This document shows positions 21,691 through 33,217 of a DNA stretch of 64,000 nt, piece after piece. The notes beneath the pieces were generated by a model. It had not been told where the DNA came from. It saw only the letters and a list, made by a program, of their open reading frames with translations, and did not search any database. Source of the DNA: Diphasiastrum complanatum (Eukaryota; Streptophyta; Lycopodiopsida; Lycopodiales; Lycopodiaceae); the NCBI GenBank assembly GCA_029204225.1, contig CM055102.1, forward strand, positions 894,839 to 958,838, read 5' to 3'. The stretch's first letter is position 1. Each line of letters begins with the position of its first letter. The position numbers and the translations under genes are program-made.

Positions 21691-22069
21691 TCTACAGACT
21701 TTTTGTATCCATCTATTTAAGATGATGGACACGTTAAACTTATTCTCACGTGTTACGCTTTATAAAAACAGATTTATTTTCTTCTCATTATTTTCATTTT
21801 ATAAATGGTCTTACCATCATTAAGACTAATCTGTCAAATCTTATTTTGAAACTCTGAGCCATGCAAGCCCTTAATAACGGAAATGACAGATGTCATGTCA
21901 TCATCCTTTCCACACCGCCACTGCATATCATAGTCATTTTTCTCCTCACACTTTCTTCTTGCATTTTTTTTTATGCTTTCTTTTGCTACTTATGATCACT
22001 ATCTTTGCGATCAAGCATTCTATTACGACCTGTTGCGATCTCTAGAGCTTTCGTCATTTATTTGACAAA
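21691..22069. other. Spacer upstream of ORF P1
   Basis: AT-rich, with TTTATAAAAACAG near 21760 as a weak TATA-like word and a CT-rich stretch near 21950. No gene was seen. It could be the 5' flank of P1, but nothing proves that. Confidence 0.3.
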
Positions 22070-23906
22070 ATGGCTTTTGGATCCAGCTCTTCTATCAATT
22101 GAAAAGCATGCGTAGAAATCCAGCACTTCAGCCAAGGCTCGAGCAGCTGCAGTAGAAGACACCGGGGCAGCTAATGAAGATGATGATGAACCTGACAACC
22201 AGCCCCAGTGGTTTACATCCATGACCAGCAGAGTCAAGAATTTAGTGGCTAATATATATGAATTTGATCGATACAATCAGAGGAACATTTTGGACCTGAT
22301 AGAAACAAAATAGAAGTTTCAAGACTCTCTCAAAGAGTCTTATGAGAAAATTAATTTGCTCGAATCAGACAACACCAAGCTGATCGACTGAAATTGTTTT
22401 CTCAAAACACAGCTTCACACCGCCACCAAGGAAGCAGATTCTTTGAAATAAATCAATAAGACGATTGAGGCCAAGTCTGTAAATTATCAGACTACTATTG
22501 ATTCTTTAAAACAACAAGTGCTGGATGCCAATAAGCACAATGTCGCTCTCCAGAAATATTTGTAGGAGGAGCGAGCAATACGAATAAAGATAGAAATTGT
22601 GCTTGCCTTGTGTAGCAATGCAGGCTCTATCACAATAGACCTGTCAAAACTAAACTAGATCCAAGGCCAGATGTTCGATAATTTTCGAGTCGAGTTCCTA
22701 CAATCGCTCGAATATGCGAAGGTGCTAGTCGAAGAAGAGTTGGCTAAGTTGAAGGAGTTGTCTATTGAAGCCACCCAAACTTGCAGCGGGCCGGACTCCG
22801 ATGACAAATACCTCCAAGCCTTGCTGAGAATTGATGATCTGACGCAACAACTTCAATCTATGTTTGTCTATTCCGGAGTTGCTGACCACCCAGAGTACTT
22901 GGAGGCAGTAGCGAAGATCGACAAGCTCGAACATGAGTTGTCTGATCTCAAGCAACAGTTGGATGATCAGAAGTTAGCTACCGAGTTACAAACTCAAAAT
23001 ATCACAACAAAATCTATGCAGACAAAGTGACCACGTCGAAACCAATCGAAGGTATGTGCTGAAAGGTTCAATGCATTTGCTGATCAATTCTAGAAGTGGT
23101 GTCCACAAGCTTTTGACATTCAATTACAATAGCTTGTGGATTATATGATGCTACCAGGGGCAGTAGCCATCGCCTTCGATGACTGGAAGACACCATGGGA
23201 AAAGGATGACTTTCTTTGGTTATGGGCCCAGTTATCTATCGAGCAGAAAGGATGTCTTTGTTGGGGCATAATTCAGGAGAAATTCCAAGTCGTGCCTTTC
23301 GGATCAGCTGAGTTATACATAGGCTCTTCTGCTATGTATGCCTTAGAGTATATTTGTATTAAAGAATATGAATTTTTGTGAAATGAAGACAATAAGCGAC
23401 AATTTTGGAAGCAAAAGTTGTAGTTCCAATTGTACAAACCAAAAGATGTTGCGGACTTAGGCGCTTTTGATGATGTGGGTCTGCTTCTCAATGCAAATAT
23501 GGAGTATCCAGAACTTTTCAGTCTTTATGTGGATTGGGAGCGAAATCTTGCTGACTATTTTGTGTAAATTAAACACAATTTGCAAGATCGAAAAAAATCA
23601 AGTCATTTCAAGAACCTCTATACATATTCCTTCTGGCAATTTGGAACTTTTACAGCAAAGACTTTGTTTTTCATCTAGAATCTTTATGTTAAAAGTTCTT
23701 TTATAAGATTTTCAGCTCGCTTTTGTAAGGAAATCACACTTCGTAGTGATTCAGATGAAGATGAAAGGTTAACTCAGGAGCTGTTTGATGGAACATTGCT
23801 CCTGGTTAAGCTTGAAGAATTCGGCAACCTACCAGTTGGCCATTATACGAAATCAAAGGAAACCTTGATGTTGTACAAGGGTCAACAAAATTTGGAGTTA
23901 GCCTAA
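22070..23906 (+). pseudogene. Decayed coiled-coil protein gene P1, unknown function
   Basis: A reading frame of about 600 codons can be followed through at least ten stops and small frameshifts. It probably starts at the ATG at 22070 (MAFGSSSSIN). Early on there is an acidic stretch (ANEDDDEPDNQPQWF). Heptad-like, Lys/Glu/Leu-rich segments follow (KFQDSLKESYEKINLLES; DKLEHELSDLKQQLDDQK at 22920-22970), which suggests coiled coils. A Trp-rich segment (FDDWKTPWEKDDFLWLWAQL) starts near 23170. The longest open pieces are 22671-23030 and 23136-23381. No known domain was recognised. It ends about 350 bp before a putative Gypsy LTR terminus, so it may be a non-pol ORF of a Gypsy-type element. A captured host gene is the alternative. 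Confidence 0.45.
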
Positions 23907-24251
23907 TGATTACATGAAGAATTGAATCAATCATGAATATTCATTCTTGCCTATGTAATGGTGATGTTTCTATGTGATGCTGAACGTTGAATCTTTGAAG
24001 TTTTGAAGATGTTTTGAAGTTTGATTCATGTTCTCATCAATAATTCAACGATCAACTCCAATCAGCCTATTCAATTCAAGAAACTGCAAAGTCATATGTC
24101 TCTAAAGTAGAAGAAATATCTAAAGGAAAAAACATATGAAGAAATATCTTTTCACCTTAACGAATATCTGAAGAACGGAATGTTTCACGAATGATCCTCG
24201 AAATAAAGATTATATGTTCGCGTGGATGTTTCACATTTGAGAAAAGGGTTA
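23907..24251 (+). other. 3' flank of P1
   Basis: AT-rich, repeated GAAT/GAAG words, no coding seen. It ends at the 30-bp terminus repeat. Confidence 0.35.
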
Positions 24252-24281
24252 TGTGATGCCACGAAATTGTTAAATATTGAA
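24252..24281 (+). repeat. 30-bp direct repeat, possible Gypsy LTR terminus (right copy)
   Basis: Identical to 19952-19981. It is cut off after 30 bases by the family-H LTR. Confidence 0.6.
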
Positions 24282-24282
24282 G

Positions 24283-25072
24283 TGACAAAATTTCTAGAAT
24301 TCACATGTGTGGGAAATGTCCACAAGTATGATGGATCTAATTAAGCTTTGTGATTAGCACAGTAACCTGATTCTAGATTGATTAACAAGATCTAGTTCAG
24401 AAGATATGGCTTAACCACAATCTAGCATGCTAATCAGAATATGATAGTAATGAATCAATAATGAGCAAAAGTACAAGATATCAGTGTATTAGCACTAGTC
24501 TCAACACAAGCTAGAGAGAGAAAGATAGAGAGATAACAAGCAAAAAATTATGTGGATCCAAAATGGCATGAGATAGCTACAAAGCTTTGGTTCTTCATCA
24601 CAAAATATGAGGAGAGCTACAAATATTTATGGAGTTTGAGGTAGCTCGAGGTATAACCACATCCATCCATCATTTAATGACATCTAAAGTGAAAACTAGA
24701 GTCTATGTGACATTTGTCACTTTTCATGCATGAAACTCTACCAGCTTTTTCCAAGTGTGCTAGTTCTAACTAGAGATGTACAAATCATCATGCATGTGTC
24801 CATTACACTTTGTGCATGCCTTGCATGTCACTATGGATCACTTACAATCAATGCATGTGAATTGCCACGAGATTCTACAAGCATAATTTTGCTAATTCTA
24901 TGTCTACAAACTATATGCGAGTTGTACTCATAATTCTAGATATGTCATGTCCATGTAGCTCAAGTTCTATCTAGGCCAAACTTGGCATTTTGCATTTATG
25001 AACAACATACTTGCATGGTACAATATTTGTAGCAAGCCTAAAGTCAAGATGGATTATTTTTCCATTTCAACA
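24283..25072 (-). repeat. Family-H LTR, minus orientation (copy H2, 790 bp)
   Basis: TGACAAAATTTC on the left and CCATTTCAACA on the right, so the minus strand reads TGTTGAAATGG...TTTTGTCA. A polypurine tract in inverse (CTCCTCCTAAAAAC, 25073-25086) follows, making this the 3' LTR of element I. CACATGTGTG near 24303 is a one-base variant of the palindrome found in other families. Confidence 0.85.
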
Positions 25073-25160
25073 CTCCTCCTAAAAACAATCTATATTGACT
25101 TGAACATGGATCTTGGTATTACTCCAAGGTTGGCTCTATGCTTGATGAAGGAACTTTTGC

Positions 25161-26205
25161 TCAAGGTTTGGTGAGCATATCAGCAATACAAGATGATGTG
25201 TCGATGTGCTCCAAGTAGATTTCCCCTCCAATGAGCTTCTCTCTCACAAAGTGATGTGCAACTTCGATACGCTTTCTCCTTGCATGGAATATCGGGTTGT
25301 TGGCAAGGGCTTGGGCTGAAATGTTGTCACACATGATCATAGGTAGATTCTCTTCCATGATTATCTTTAGGTCCACTAGTAACCTCTTGATCCAGAGAAC
25401 TTCCTTTGTTGTTGTAGTGAGTGCCTTGTACTCAGCTTCACATGATGAGAGTGATACAGTATCTTGCTTTTTAGAAAGCCAAGATATCAAGTTTCCTCCA
25501 AGATATATGACATAAGCACTTGTAGATTTTCAATTTGCTCTATCACTTGCAAAATCTGAATCAGAATAACCAAAAATAGAAAGATCTTCACTTTTATACA
25601 ATAAACCATAATCAAAAGTTGAAGATATATATCTAAGCACTCTCTTGGCCATTTTCCAATGATAAATAGTAGGATTTGCATAGCCTGGCTCAACTTATGA
25701 ACACTAAAGCTTATGTCAGGTCTAGTTCTTGTGAGCCAAATTAAGGAGCCTATAACTCCTAAAAAGTGTGATGTCCACGAAGGATCTTTCATCACCTTTG
25801 TTAGGGTCTTTTACATTTTGCTCCATAGGAATTTCTATACTCTTACAATCTAACATATTGAAATTTTTTAACATTGAAAGAGCATACTTGGATTGACATA
25901 CAAAAGCTTCACCTTCAAGAAACTCAATCTCTGATCCTAGAATGTAGTGAATTTTTGCAAGATCTTGCATCCTGAATTCTTTTCCAAGTACAATCTTGGT
26001 TTCCTCAACTCACTTGATACAACTTCCTGTCAAAATGATATCATCAACATAAAAAAGAGGGATGGCAATATTTTTATCAAAAAACTTGACATATAAGGAA
26101 GGATCATAGTTACTAAGATTAAATCCTAGTGACTCAAGAAAGGTGTTAGTCGATAATACAATGAACTTGGAGCTTGCTTTAGTCCATATAAACCGAGTTC
26201 AAAGA
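25161..26205 (-). pseudogene. Copia RT (second half) and RNase H of element I
   Basis: On the minus strand from LYGLKQAPS (near 26190) through YVDDII (near 26040), ILGSEIEF and RTRPDISF to SWLSKKQDT, SSCEAEY, NPIFHARRKRIEV and the end ADMLTKP at 25161. Several frame changes occur, near 25970-25980 and at 25720-25790. The C-terminus after TKP is lost relative to E. It is a relic. Confidence 0.85.
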
Positions 26206-26842
26206 TTCTCACAAAGATACTCCAATCATCACCCTTGAAGACTATCATGGAGAGATAAGGCCGAGAATTGAGGAGGAGTCACCTCAATTCTTTTCACCAA
26301 GGAGATCTAAAGAGAAAGATCCGAGCCTAGGAGGCACCTATGAAGATAGAGGCAAGCAAGTGGAAATCAACTCCACTAATTGTGCTTATTTTATTTCTCA
26401 TGAGGAGCCAAAGGATGTATATGATGCACTCAACTCAAAGGAATGGTACCTTGCCATGAAGGAAGAATATGATGCTTTGATGGCCAACAAGACATGGGAG
26501 CTTGTGGATCTTCCATCTAACAAGCACACCATTTGTTGCAAGTGGGTTTTTAGAGTCAAATATAATCAAGATGGCACAATCAGCAAGTACAAGGCTAGAC
26601 TTTGTGATAAAGGTTTTGCTCAAGTTTATGGACTTGATTATGAGGAGACTTTTGCCCCAGTTGCAAAGATGGTATCAATTAGAATCATAATTTTTGTTGC
26701 TTGTTTTTTCAATTGGCAAGTTCTTCAACTAGATGTCTCTAATGCATTTTTTAATGGATATCTAGAAGAAGAGATTCATATGGATCAGCCTATTGGGTTC
26801 ATTCATGACAAAGACAAAGTTTGCTTGCTCTTCAAGAATGTA
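26206..26842 (+). pseudogene. Inverted segment of element I: integrase-RT linker and first half of RT
   Basis: Plus-strand coding. The linker is near 26220-26400 (FFSPRRSKEKDPS; ISHEEPKDVYDALNSKEWY). RT begins at KTWELVDLPSN and continues through YKARL, ETFAPVAKM and QLDVSNAFFNGYLEEE to KVCLLFKN near 26840. The open part from 26360 to 26890 is uninterrupted. This is the piece missing from the minus-strand frame on either side, and its ends adjoin LYGLKQAP and HENQKYILEE respectively. That indicates an inversion in place, not a separate element. Confidence 0.8.
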
Positions 26843-27352
26843 TTTTTGATTCTCATGGAATATAACGTCCCTACCTTCAATTGTAGTTGAGGTAGAGGGA
26901 ACATAGATTCTGTAAGCTTTCTTGTTGGATGCATATCCAACCATGATCCCTTTAATAGAATTAGAATCATCTCTTTTCCTTGTTTCCAAGGGCACATGAA
27001 CAAAGCAAGCACAACCAAAAACTCTAAGGTGATATACCTTAGGTTTCTGTTTAAACAAGACTTCAAAAGGTGATTTTCCAACAAGTGCATTGTGAGGTAA
27101 TTTATTGCACAAGTAGTTTGCATAATTTATAGCTTCACCCCAATATTCAATGGGAAAAGAAGCTTCGACTCAAATCGCTTTAGCACATTCACATAAAGAT
27201 CTGTTTTTCCTCTCAACAACTCCATTTTGAGATGTAGAATAAGCACAAGAAAACTCTCTCTTTATTCCTTCAACTTCACAGTATTCATGAAACTTGTTGG
27301 AGATGTATTCACCTCATCCATCACATCTTAAAGCTTTAACTTTGAATTTGTG
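26843..27352 (-). pseudogene. Copia integrase C-terminal half of element I
   Basis: Minus strand: FKVKALRCDG (27340-27310, catalytic Asp region), a stop, EYISNKFHEYC, QNGVVERKNRSLCECAK (catalytic Glu), the conserved WGEAINYANYLCNKLPH, FGCACFVHVPLETRK and RDVIFHENQ at the inversion edge. Stops and a frameshift are present before 27112. Confidence 0.85.
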
Positions 27353-28090
27353 AACATTTGGCTCCGTTCCACAACTACACACATGCTCAACCAAGCCATA
27401 TGTCAATCTCATGTGTTGCGACACAATCGCCCTGAGAGCTCCTACACGTTCATTGTCGAGCTCATCACTTCGGTCTTGACCGAAGTCCTGCTCGTTTCTC
27501 AACCGGAGTCTCAAGATCCTCACCAAGCCGAGCTCCACGACTCAAGTCTAGACCGGACCACTACCTCATACCTCTCAGCCGAACCACAACTTCACAATCC
27601 TAACATGTCCTGAGTTACACCTCAACCGCCACTCATCGTTCAAATCTCGACCGGAGTACTAGCTCCAAATTTTGAACAAACATCTCTTTGACATCTCGAC
27701 CGAAGAAAACCTTCACATCTCAACCGGACCCTTCAGTCCTAATCTCAATCGGAGTGTTTAGTCAAAACTCGATCAGAGCACTCCCATCACATCTCAACCG
27801 GGCACTCCTATCACATCTCAACCAGAGCACTCCTATCACATCTCAATTGGACCCTTCAGTCCTAATCTCAACCGGAGTGTTCAGTCCAAACTCGGCCGGA
27901 GCACACACAGCCACAGACCACAACCACCACATTCCGACAACCGTATCCACCATAACTAGAGTGCACGGGCTTATTTTCACAATCCTACGACACTCTACGA
28001 GCTGTCATGGATTGCCCTTACAATCCGAATACTACAGAGGACTATCTACCAGAGATGGTCTCCCCATCCACCGAATAGGCTCGATTTGAC
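27353..28090 (+). repeat. CTCAACCG-type array I
   Basis: Irregular repeats of ATCTCAACCGGA and variants (ATCTCGACCGGAG, ATCTCAATCGGAG), spaced by about 25-35 bases and often followed by CACTCCTATCAC or CCCTTCAGTCCTA, clearest between 27660 and 27900. The region is C-rich compared with the Copia elements. It joins the truncated integrase of I on its left and a Gypsy gag on its right. Confidence 0.65.
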
Positions 28091-28102
28091 AGGCATTCCC
28101 AG

Positions 28103-29040
28103 ATGAAATCCCAAGTCCAAGAGCCATCCACAAACCCATTCGATAGATGGGAACCTATGCGTTATGAAGCTCCATACGAACGACCACAATTTCATGCTGC
28201 CGAATCCTCACATGCACGAGCTCACTTAAACGAAGCTTTCACAAATAATATACCACGTACTGAAAAAAGGACCCCAAAGCTAGACTTACCGAAGTACGAT
28301 GGTAACACTGATCCTCAAAGATTTCTCCAAGTCTTTGAGAACGCCTGTGACATCTACGGCGAGACATCACCAGAGGCCATGGTACAGCTCTTCCCGATGA
28401 CCTTGATCGATCGCGCATGAGATTGGTTTTTTAACCTTGATTGTGAAGATAAACGTGACTGGTTACTCTTGAAAGAGACCTTCATCAAATGGTTCAAGCC
28501 TTTTCGCTTGATAGAAGGCCCTTTTGTCAAAGTAAGTAATATCAAAATGACAAAAGACAAAAAAGTACATGACTACATTGAACGATTTAAACAATTAAAA
28601 AGTCAGGTACAAGAGCAACCTACTGAGTCCATGCTCATCATTTGGTTCCTTGCTGGACTCCCACGATGGATACAACATGAACTTCGTTCCAATGATGTAT
28701 ATACATCATTGAAACAAGCCATGTCCGATGCCATTCGGGAAGAAGACGAGGGCTCAGATGTGGATGAACCACGTGAACGAAGAGCACATCGTGCTATCCA
28801 AGAAGCTCGACCAAACGATGACACACGAGAACAATTATGGAAGACACAGATGGAGTTGCTTAACCAACAACACCAACAACAGATGGAAAAACTCACAAAA
28901 GAGTTCCAAAACACTCTTAAGTCTATCCAAAGTTCAATGCCAGGTCAGTTACCCACTAGCCAAATCCATCATAGACGAGAGAACACATGGTGCCCTCACT
29001 GCCGAGGTACACACATTGGCAATGAGTGCCCTTCATACCA
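28103..29040 (+). pseudogene. Ty3/Gypsy gag (capsid with a zinc knuckle)
   Basis: Starts MKSQVQEPSTNPFDRWEP. The capsid motif LPKYDGNTDPQRFLQVFENA (28290-28350) and the block DWFFNLD...FIKWFKP are the usual retrotransposon gag signature, which packages element RNA. A TGA at about 28418 follows MTLIDRA and splits the frame. The second half (28469-29040) is open, with a Gln/Lys-rich coiled stretch (HQQQMEKLTKEFQN) and a nucleocapsid knuckle CPHCRGTHIGNEC (Cys, Cys, His, Cys spaced 2-3-4). After 29037 the frame runs into a tandem repeat and is no longer gag. No protease or RT follows. Confidence 0.75.
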
Positions 29041-29310
29041 ACTCAACCGGAGCCCCCTCCTTCAAAACTCAACCGAAGTCCTCCACTTCCCATCTCAACC
29101 GGAGCCCCCTCCTTCAAAACTCAACCGAAGTCCTCCACTTTCCATCTCAACCAGAGCCCCCTCCTTCAAAACTCAATCGAAGTCCTCCACTTCCCATCTC
29201 AACTAGAGCCCCCTCCTTCCAAACTCAACCGAAGTCCTCCACTTCACATCTCAACCGGAGCCCAACCCTTCACATCTCAACCGACGCCCTTTCCACTGTC
29301 TCACATCTCA
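29037..29310 (+). repeat. CTCAACCG array II, tandem repeat of about 50 bp
   Basis: About five units alternating CTCAACCGGAGCCCCCTCC and TTCAAAACTCAACCGAAG, then TCCTCCACTTCC and CATCTCAACC. The units translate as open frames (LNRSP / PPSKLNRSPP) but this looks incidental. It shares the ATCTCAACCG core with array I and, in reverse complement, with 58925-59420. Confidence 0.75.
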
Positions 29311-29355
29311 ATCGAACCAGTTTTTCCAGAATCTGCCTTGTTCCATTTTCCCACC

Positions 29356-32300
29356 ATGTCATCCAATCCTAGTTCAAGTTCAGATGATCCCGAAGCAAGC
29401 AAGCTCGGCATCCAGCTATGCAAGTTAGACCTTACAGAGATGCAGACCTGGTACCAACAAGCGGAGTCCTTCTTCAAGGAAATCAAATTTCAGATCCTTG
29501 TCTTGACAGGTTATCAAAGCCCGTATCTGGTACACATGGCATATGCCAATAATCATACCACAGCAAGATCATGTCAAATCATAGTTCCCCCTATCAGGAA
29601 TTATGTCTATAACGTATCTTTTGCGGCAGCTGACTTGCAACCTTATGGGTTCCCATGAGAACCAAACACAGTCACAAGGACACTCCAAAAGATTGAGCAA
29701 ACGACATATTTCAAGTATATTGATCCCTCTATGACCAAGTGGAGGAATAAGGATGGGTACAGGCTGGAAGCAATCAACAACAAACAACTTCAAGCAGCAT
29801 GTGCATATCTCACCAGATGCACACAAAAGCCTCAAATGAAAGTGCTGAGGGTACCCACGTCCCTGTTTCACGTGATGGCAAATTCACGACTGCATGCCCA
29901 GAACCTCTATGATTGGACACAGTTTTCTTTGAATTGTCTTCATGATTGCATTAAGAACAAGCAGCCCATCACAATATTGGGATATCTGATGACAGATATC
30001 ACTCTGCATCAAGTACAAAATGGGCCAAAGCTTCAACAACAACTGCAGCTTGCGGACAAGGCATGGGAAATTCCCATTGAACATAAGAAGTCCAAGCATG
30101 AAAGGACTACTTCACCATCGGGGTCCCAGGCTAAACGAGTCAACACCAGTATCCCCCCTCTGGTGCAGAAGCCAAGAAGCCCACCACAGGATCCACAAAC
30201 AGCTGGAACTTCCAGAGCTCAACAGGCAGATACCTCAAGGGCTCAGTTGTCGGGCACACGGCAACAACGGAGGCAAGAGAAGCTTCAAGCTGGGAGCACA
30301 TCACCAGTGGGATCAGTTTCACATGGTTCCACGTCAGATGGTGGCAACTCGTCAACAACATCACAACAATACTCGTCACCCTCACATGTCATCGACGGGG
30401 GTGATGGAGCAACTACCTCAACACTGGCACCTGACACGATAGTACCTCAAGTCACAAGTCAGCCAGATGAAGCCACCACCCCACCCACACTGATTAGTAT
30501 GCCAATGCCACCAACATCACCACTGGCACACGTTTTTTTTTGGGGGTGGAGTGGGGATATCCAGTCCCTAGGACACAGAAGCGGCTCAGCAACCACAGGC
30601 CCAGTAAGTCCACACACTAGAAACCTCGCAATACTTTGATGTTGCGAACTTGATGGAAATCAGCGACGACGAGCCAGAAAAGGAGAATCAGCCAAGAAGA
30701 AGTCAAATCCCTCCACTCCCTCCACCTCCATCTTCAACTCTAACACCACCACCATTCCATACTCCAGATCAACATCCAACTCTCACTAACCTTGAAAAGC
30801 TCACTGAAGCAGCCAAGCGCTCGATGATAGGCCTATCCAAAATAGGCTACCACATGCATTGGTTGGTGAGCCAGCACCAAATGCTCGAGAGCAGAGTCTA
30901 GCATCAAGACCAAGAGATTGTGCATTATCAAAGGCTGGTCAAAGAAAAAGAAAAAGAGACAGTAAAAAGCAGATCCGTGATGGCCGGGCAAAAATCCATT
31001 TTGGAAGAGGTCCAGCAACAACTGAAGCACCGGATGGTTCAAATCGACCAAGTACAAGATAGATCATCGAGTGCAATGACAGTTGATGCTCCTCTAGTCA
31101 AGCTCGAGGATATTCAATTCCAGGCCCCATAGGCCTCAGCCATCCAGATGGAGAAATATGTAAGGCTAATCCAGGAAAGGGAAGCCAAAAAGCGAAACTT
31201 TGAAAACATTGTGGCCAAACAAGAGAAGATCATCCTGGAGTCCCAGAAGCAGTTGGAAGACACTACAAAGGCCCTGCAACAAGTCTTGGACAAGGTGAAC
31301 CAACTATGGGACACGGCGTGCAAGGCTCAGGCATGTGCTCAACCAATAAAGCCGTGGGATGATGATGGGAATGATGGTACAGAAAATCAAGGCGAGCAAA
31401 CCCACCCATCAGACGGTAGCTCAGGATCGGATGGCCAAAGAGATGGTGTTGCTTCCATGAGCTTTCCCCAACCCCCTCCCACCTTTAACCCTTCCTCCTA
31501 CTTTACATTTAATTTTTCTAAAACATTCATTCCAACTTACCCAATTCTTCCATCTCCCCTTTCTTCATCACCTCCTAGCCAAATAATGGGCCCATCAAAA
31601 GGTCCAGCTGACACTTACAAAGCCCGATGGGACGAGTTTCTCCAACAACTCCACTCCCCCGGTGCTGCATATAACTTGTTAATTCCTCCCCGACCTTCCA
31701 GAAACTAACACGGACATAGGGGGTGATGATGACTTCTTGGCAGACCAACCAGAAACAAAAAGGTTCTCACCCAAACCAAACATGGGTGCAGATGAGCTGT
31801 CGACAAGCGAGCGAGTAAAAGAGAAAGACACGGGCACTAAGGCCCTAGACGATTATCTGGCAAGGCCATTCCAACCGAGTAGGACAACTCCTCCTACCAG
31901 GCCCAGAGGCAAACTGGCTGACATGAGAGAGTCAGAGAAGTTTGAGAAGAAATACCCTCCCAACATGAGGGGAGGCAAAGAAGACATTGATCAAAGCCAA
32001 TATTCCACCAGGGCCGAGATCATTGTCGTGCTACAACCGCAGTCAGAATGGCGGAGTAAAATCCTGAAGGATAACAGGCGACTTTAGGAGTGTTTGAAGA
32101 CACCGACATGGAAGCGAGTGGATCCCTTCTACATGCCACTCAAACGTAGAAACCCATGGCTGGTGGAAAAGCCTTGAGTGGAGTTAGTAAACTGGCCAAT
32201 CATTCCAAGAATTACAGAGAGAACCTCCCCAGATGATCTGAGGCTATAGTTACTAGACTTCGGGCATAAATACAAGTCAAGTGCCAATCTCTACGTGCAA

Positions 32301-32475
32301 GAAAGTGCTGAATATTGCAGATCCATGGCCTTCCTGATGCAGCAAGAGGTTTCTAGGATCGAGGCTTGGATCCAATTAGGATCAGCCCAAATATGGCCCT
32401 CCAGTCAGTAGAAGACCATGAGATGATGGCGAGGCTATACTACAGAGTGGCCTTCATGTCGTCACGCTATGTGAT
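29356..32475 (+). pseudogene. Long decayed ORF P2, unknown function (upstream part, interrupted by E)
   Basis: An ORF of about 1000 codons, start MSSNPSSSSDDPEASK. In order: a globular N-part (KLDLTEMQTWYQQAESFFKE...), and a second globular part from 29731 (DPSMTKWRNKDGYR...). Next is a Ser/Thr/Gln/Pro-rich stretch (about 30100-30530), then a Pro-rich segment (PPLPPPPSSTLTPPP), then coiled coils (VRLIQEREAKKRNFENI; QKQLEDTTKALQQVLDKV, 31160-31300). A Ser/Pro-rich part and a charged C-part end it. Lesions include stops at about 29656, 30899 and 31130, a frameshift at the T/G homopolymer near 30535, another after 31700, and one near 32370. It is not a pol domain and I do not recognise it. It could be a non-pol ORF of a Gypsy-type element (gag lies upstream and an LTR-like sequence downstream) or a captured gene. 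Confidence 0.5.
32471..32475 (+). repeat. Target-site duplication of E (left copy)
   Basis: GTGAT here and GTGAC at 38606-38610, so one mismatch. P2 stays open when the two sides are read across this site. Confidence 0.75.
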
Positions 32476-33184
32476 TGTTGAATTTCACATGTGTGGATTG
32501 TCCACTACATGTACTTGTGATCTCCTAAGGTGTGTAGATGCACCAAGATCAAGACTAGATTGAGATTCAAGATCTATCTTTGATTTTATGGCAAAAACAC
32601 ACTACTACATGCATTCAATCACTTCCAACTCTCACTCACACGTGTGGGAAGTATTCAAAAAATACTCTAAGTAAAAACAAGCTGCTCTCCTCGGGTAGAG
32701 AGAGAAAAAGCATCATGAGCTCTCGAGTAGAGAGAAAAAGCTAGAAATTCAATAACTCACAAAATCCATGAGATCACCAAATCAATTAGATTCAAAATGA
32801 GGAGTACAATGATACTAGTAGATCCACGAGCTACCACTATGCTCTCTTGATCCTATTGGACCATTGATCCATGCACCTCTTAATTCTATTGGACTATATT
32901 CAAGCACACCTCAATTTCCTATTGGACCTCACAAGGTTCCACCTCTAAATCCTATTGGACCTCTTGGAATTCATCAAACAAAAGCTTTACACTTGTCTAC
33001 ACTCTAACTGGTACGTGTTTAGCCTCTTACTCTATTTTGGCTCAATAGTGGCATTACAAGTGGAAATGCATAATTTGCCATCTATGCCAAATTTATTCCT
33101 ATCAACATCCTACACCTAGATGCTTGATGTAAAAAACATAAGACCCCTATATCCAACATAGATAATATTTTTCAGTTCTTCACA
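32476..33184 (-). repeat. 3' LTR of E (709 bp)
   Basis: Plus reading TGTTGAATTTCAC...CAGTTCTTCACA. It contains one intact CACACGTGTG (32637-32646) and a CACATGTGTG variant near 32485. Confidence 0.93.
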
Positions 33185-33195
33185 CTCCTAAAAAA
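33185..33195 (-). other. Polypurine tract of E
   Basis: CTCCTAAAAAA in plus reading, i.e. TTTTTTAGGAG directly before the minus-strand 3' LTR. Confidence 0.75.
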
Positions 33196-33217
33196 TTATC
33201 TATGAAGATTTGAGCAT

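Larger units (their letters stand above)
25073..27352 (-). mobile_element. Copia element I: 3' part, with an internal inversion
   Basis: Minus-strand Copia attached to LTR H2. RNase H and RT read on the minus strand (25161-26205). The integrase C-terminal part is also minus (26843-27352). The stretch that should lie between them is on the plus strand. The element is cut at about 27352 inside integrase, so gag, protease and the 5' LTR are absent. The protein is close to that of C and E. Confidence 0.8.

Noticed and set aside
22070-23906. Stop codons in P1 as evidence of C-to-T decay or stop-codon reassignment
   Set aside because: Any stop is one transition from a sense codon, so without an intact homolog this proves nothing. 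Neighbouring ORFs use normal stops.
24283-25072. Solo LTR
   Set aside because: A polypurine tract and RNase H follow directly, so it is the 3' LTR of element I.
29037-29658. Overlapping open frames rich in Ser and Pro as real genes
   Set aside because: They read through tandem repeats whose unit leaves frames open by chance. Only the part from 29356 is treated as possible P2.
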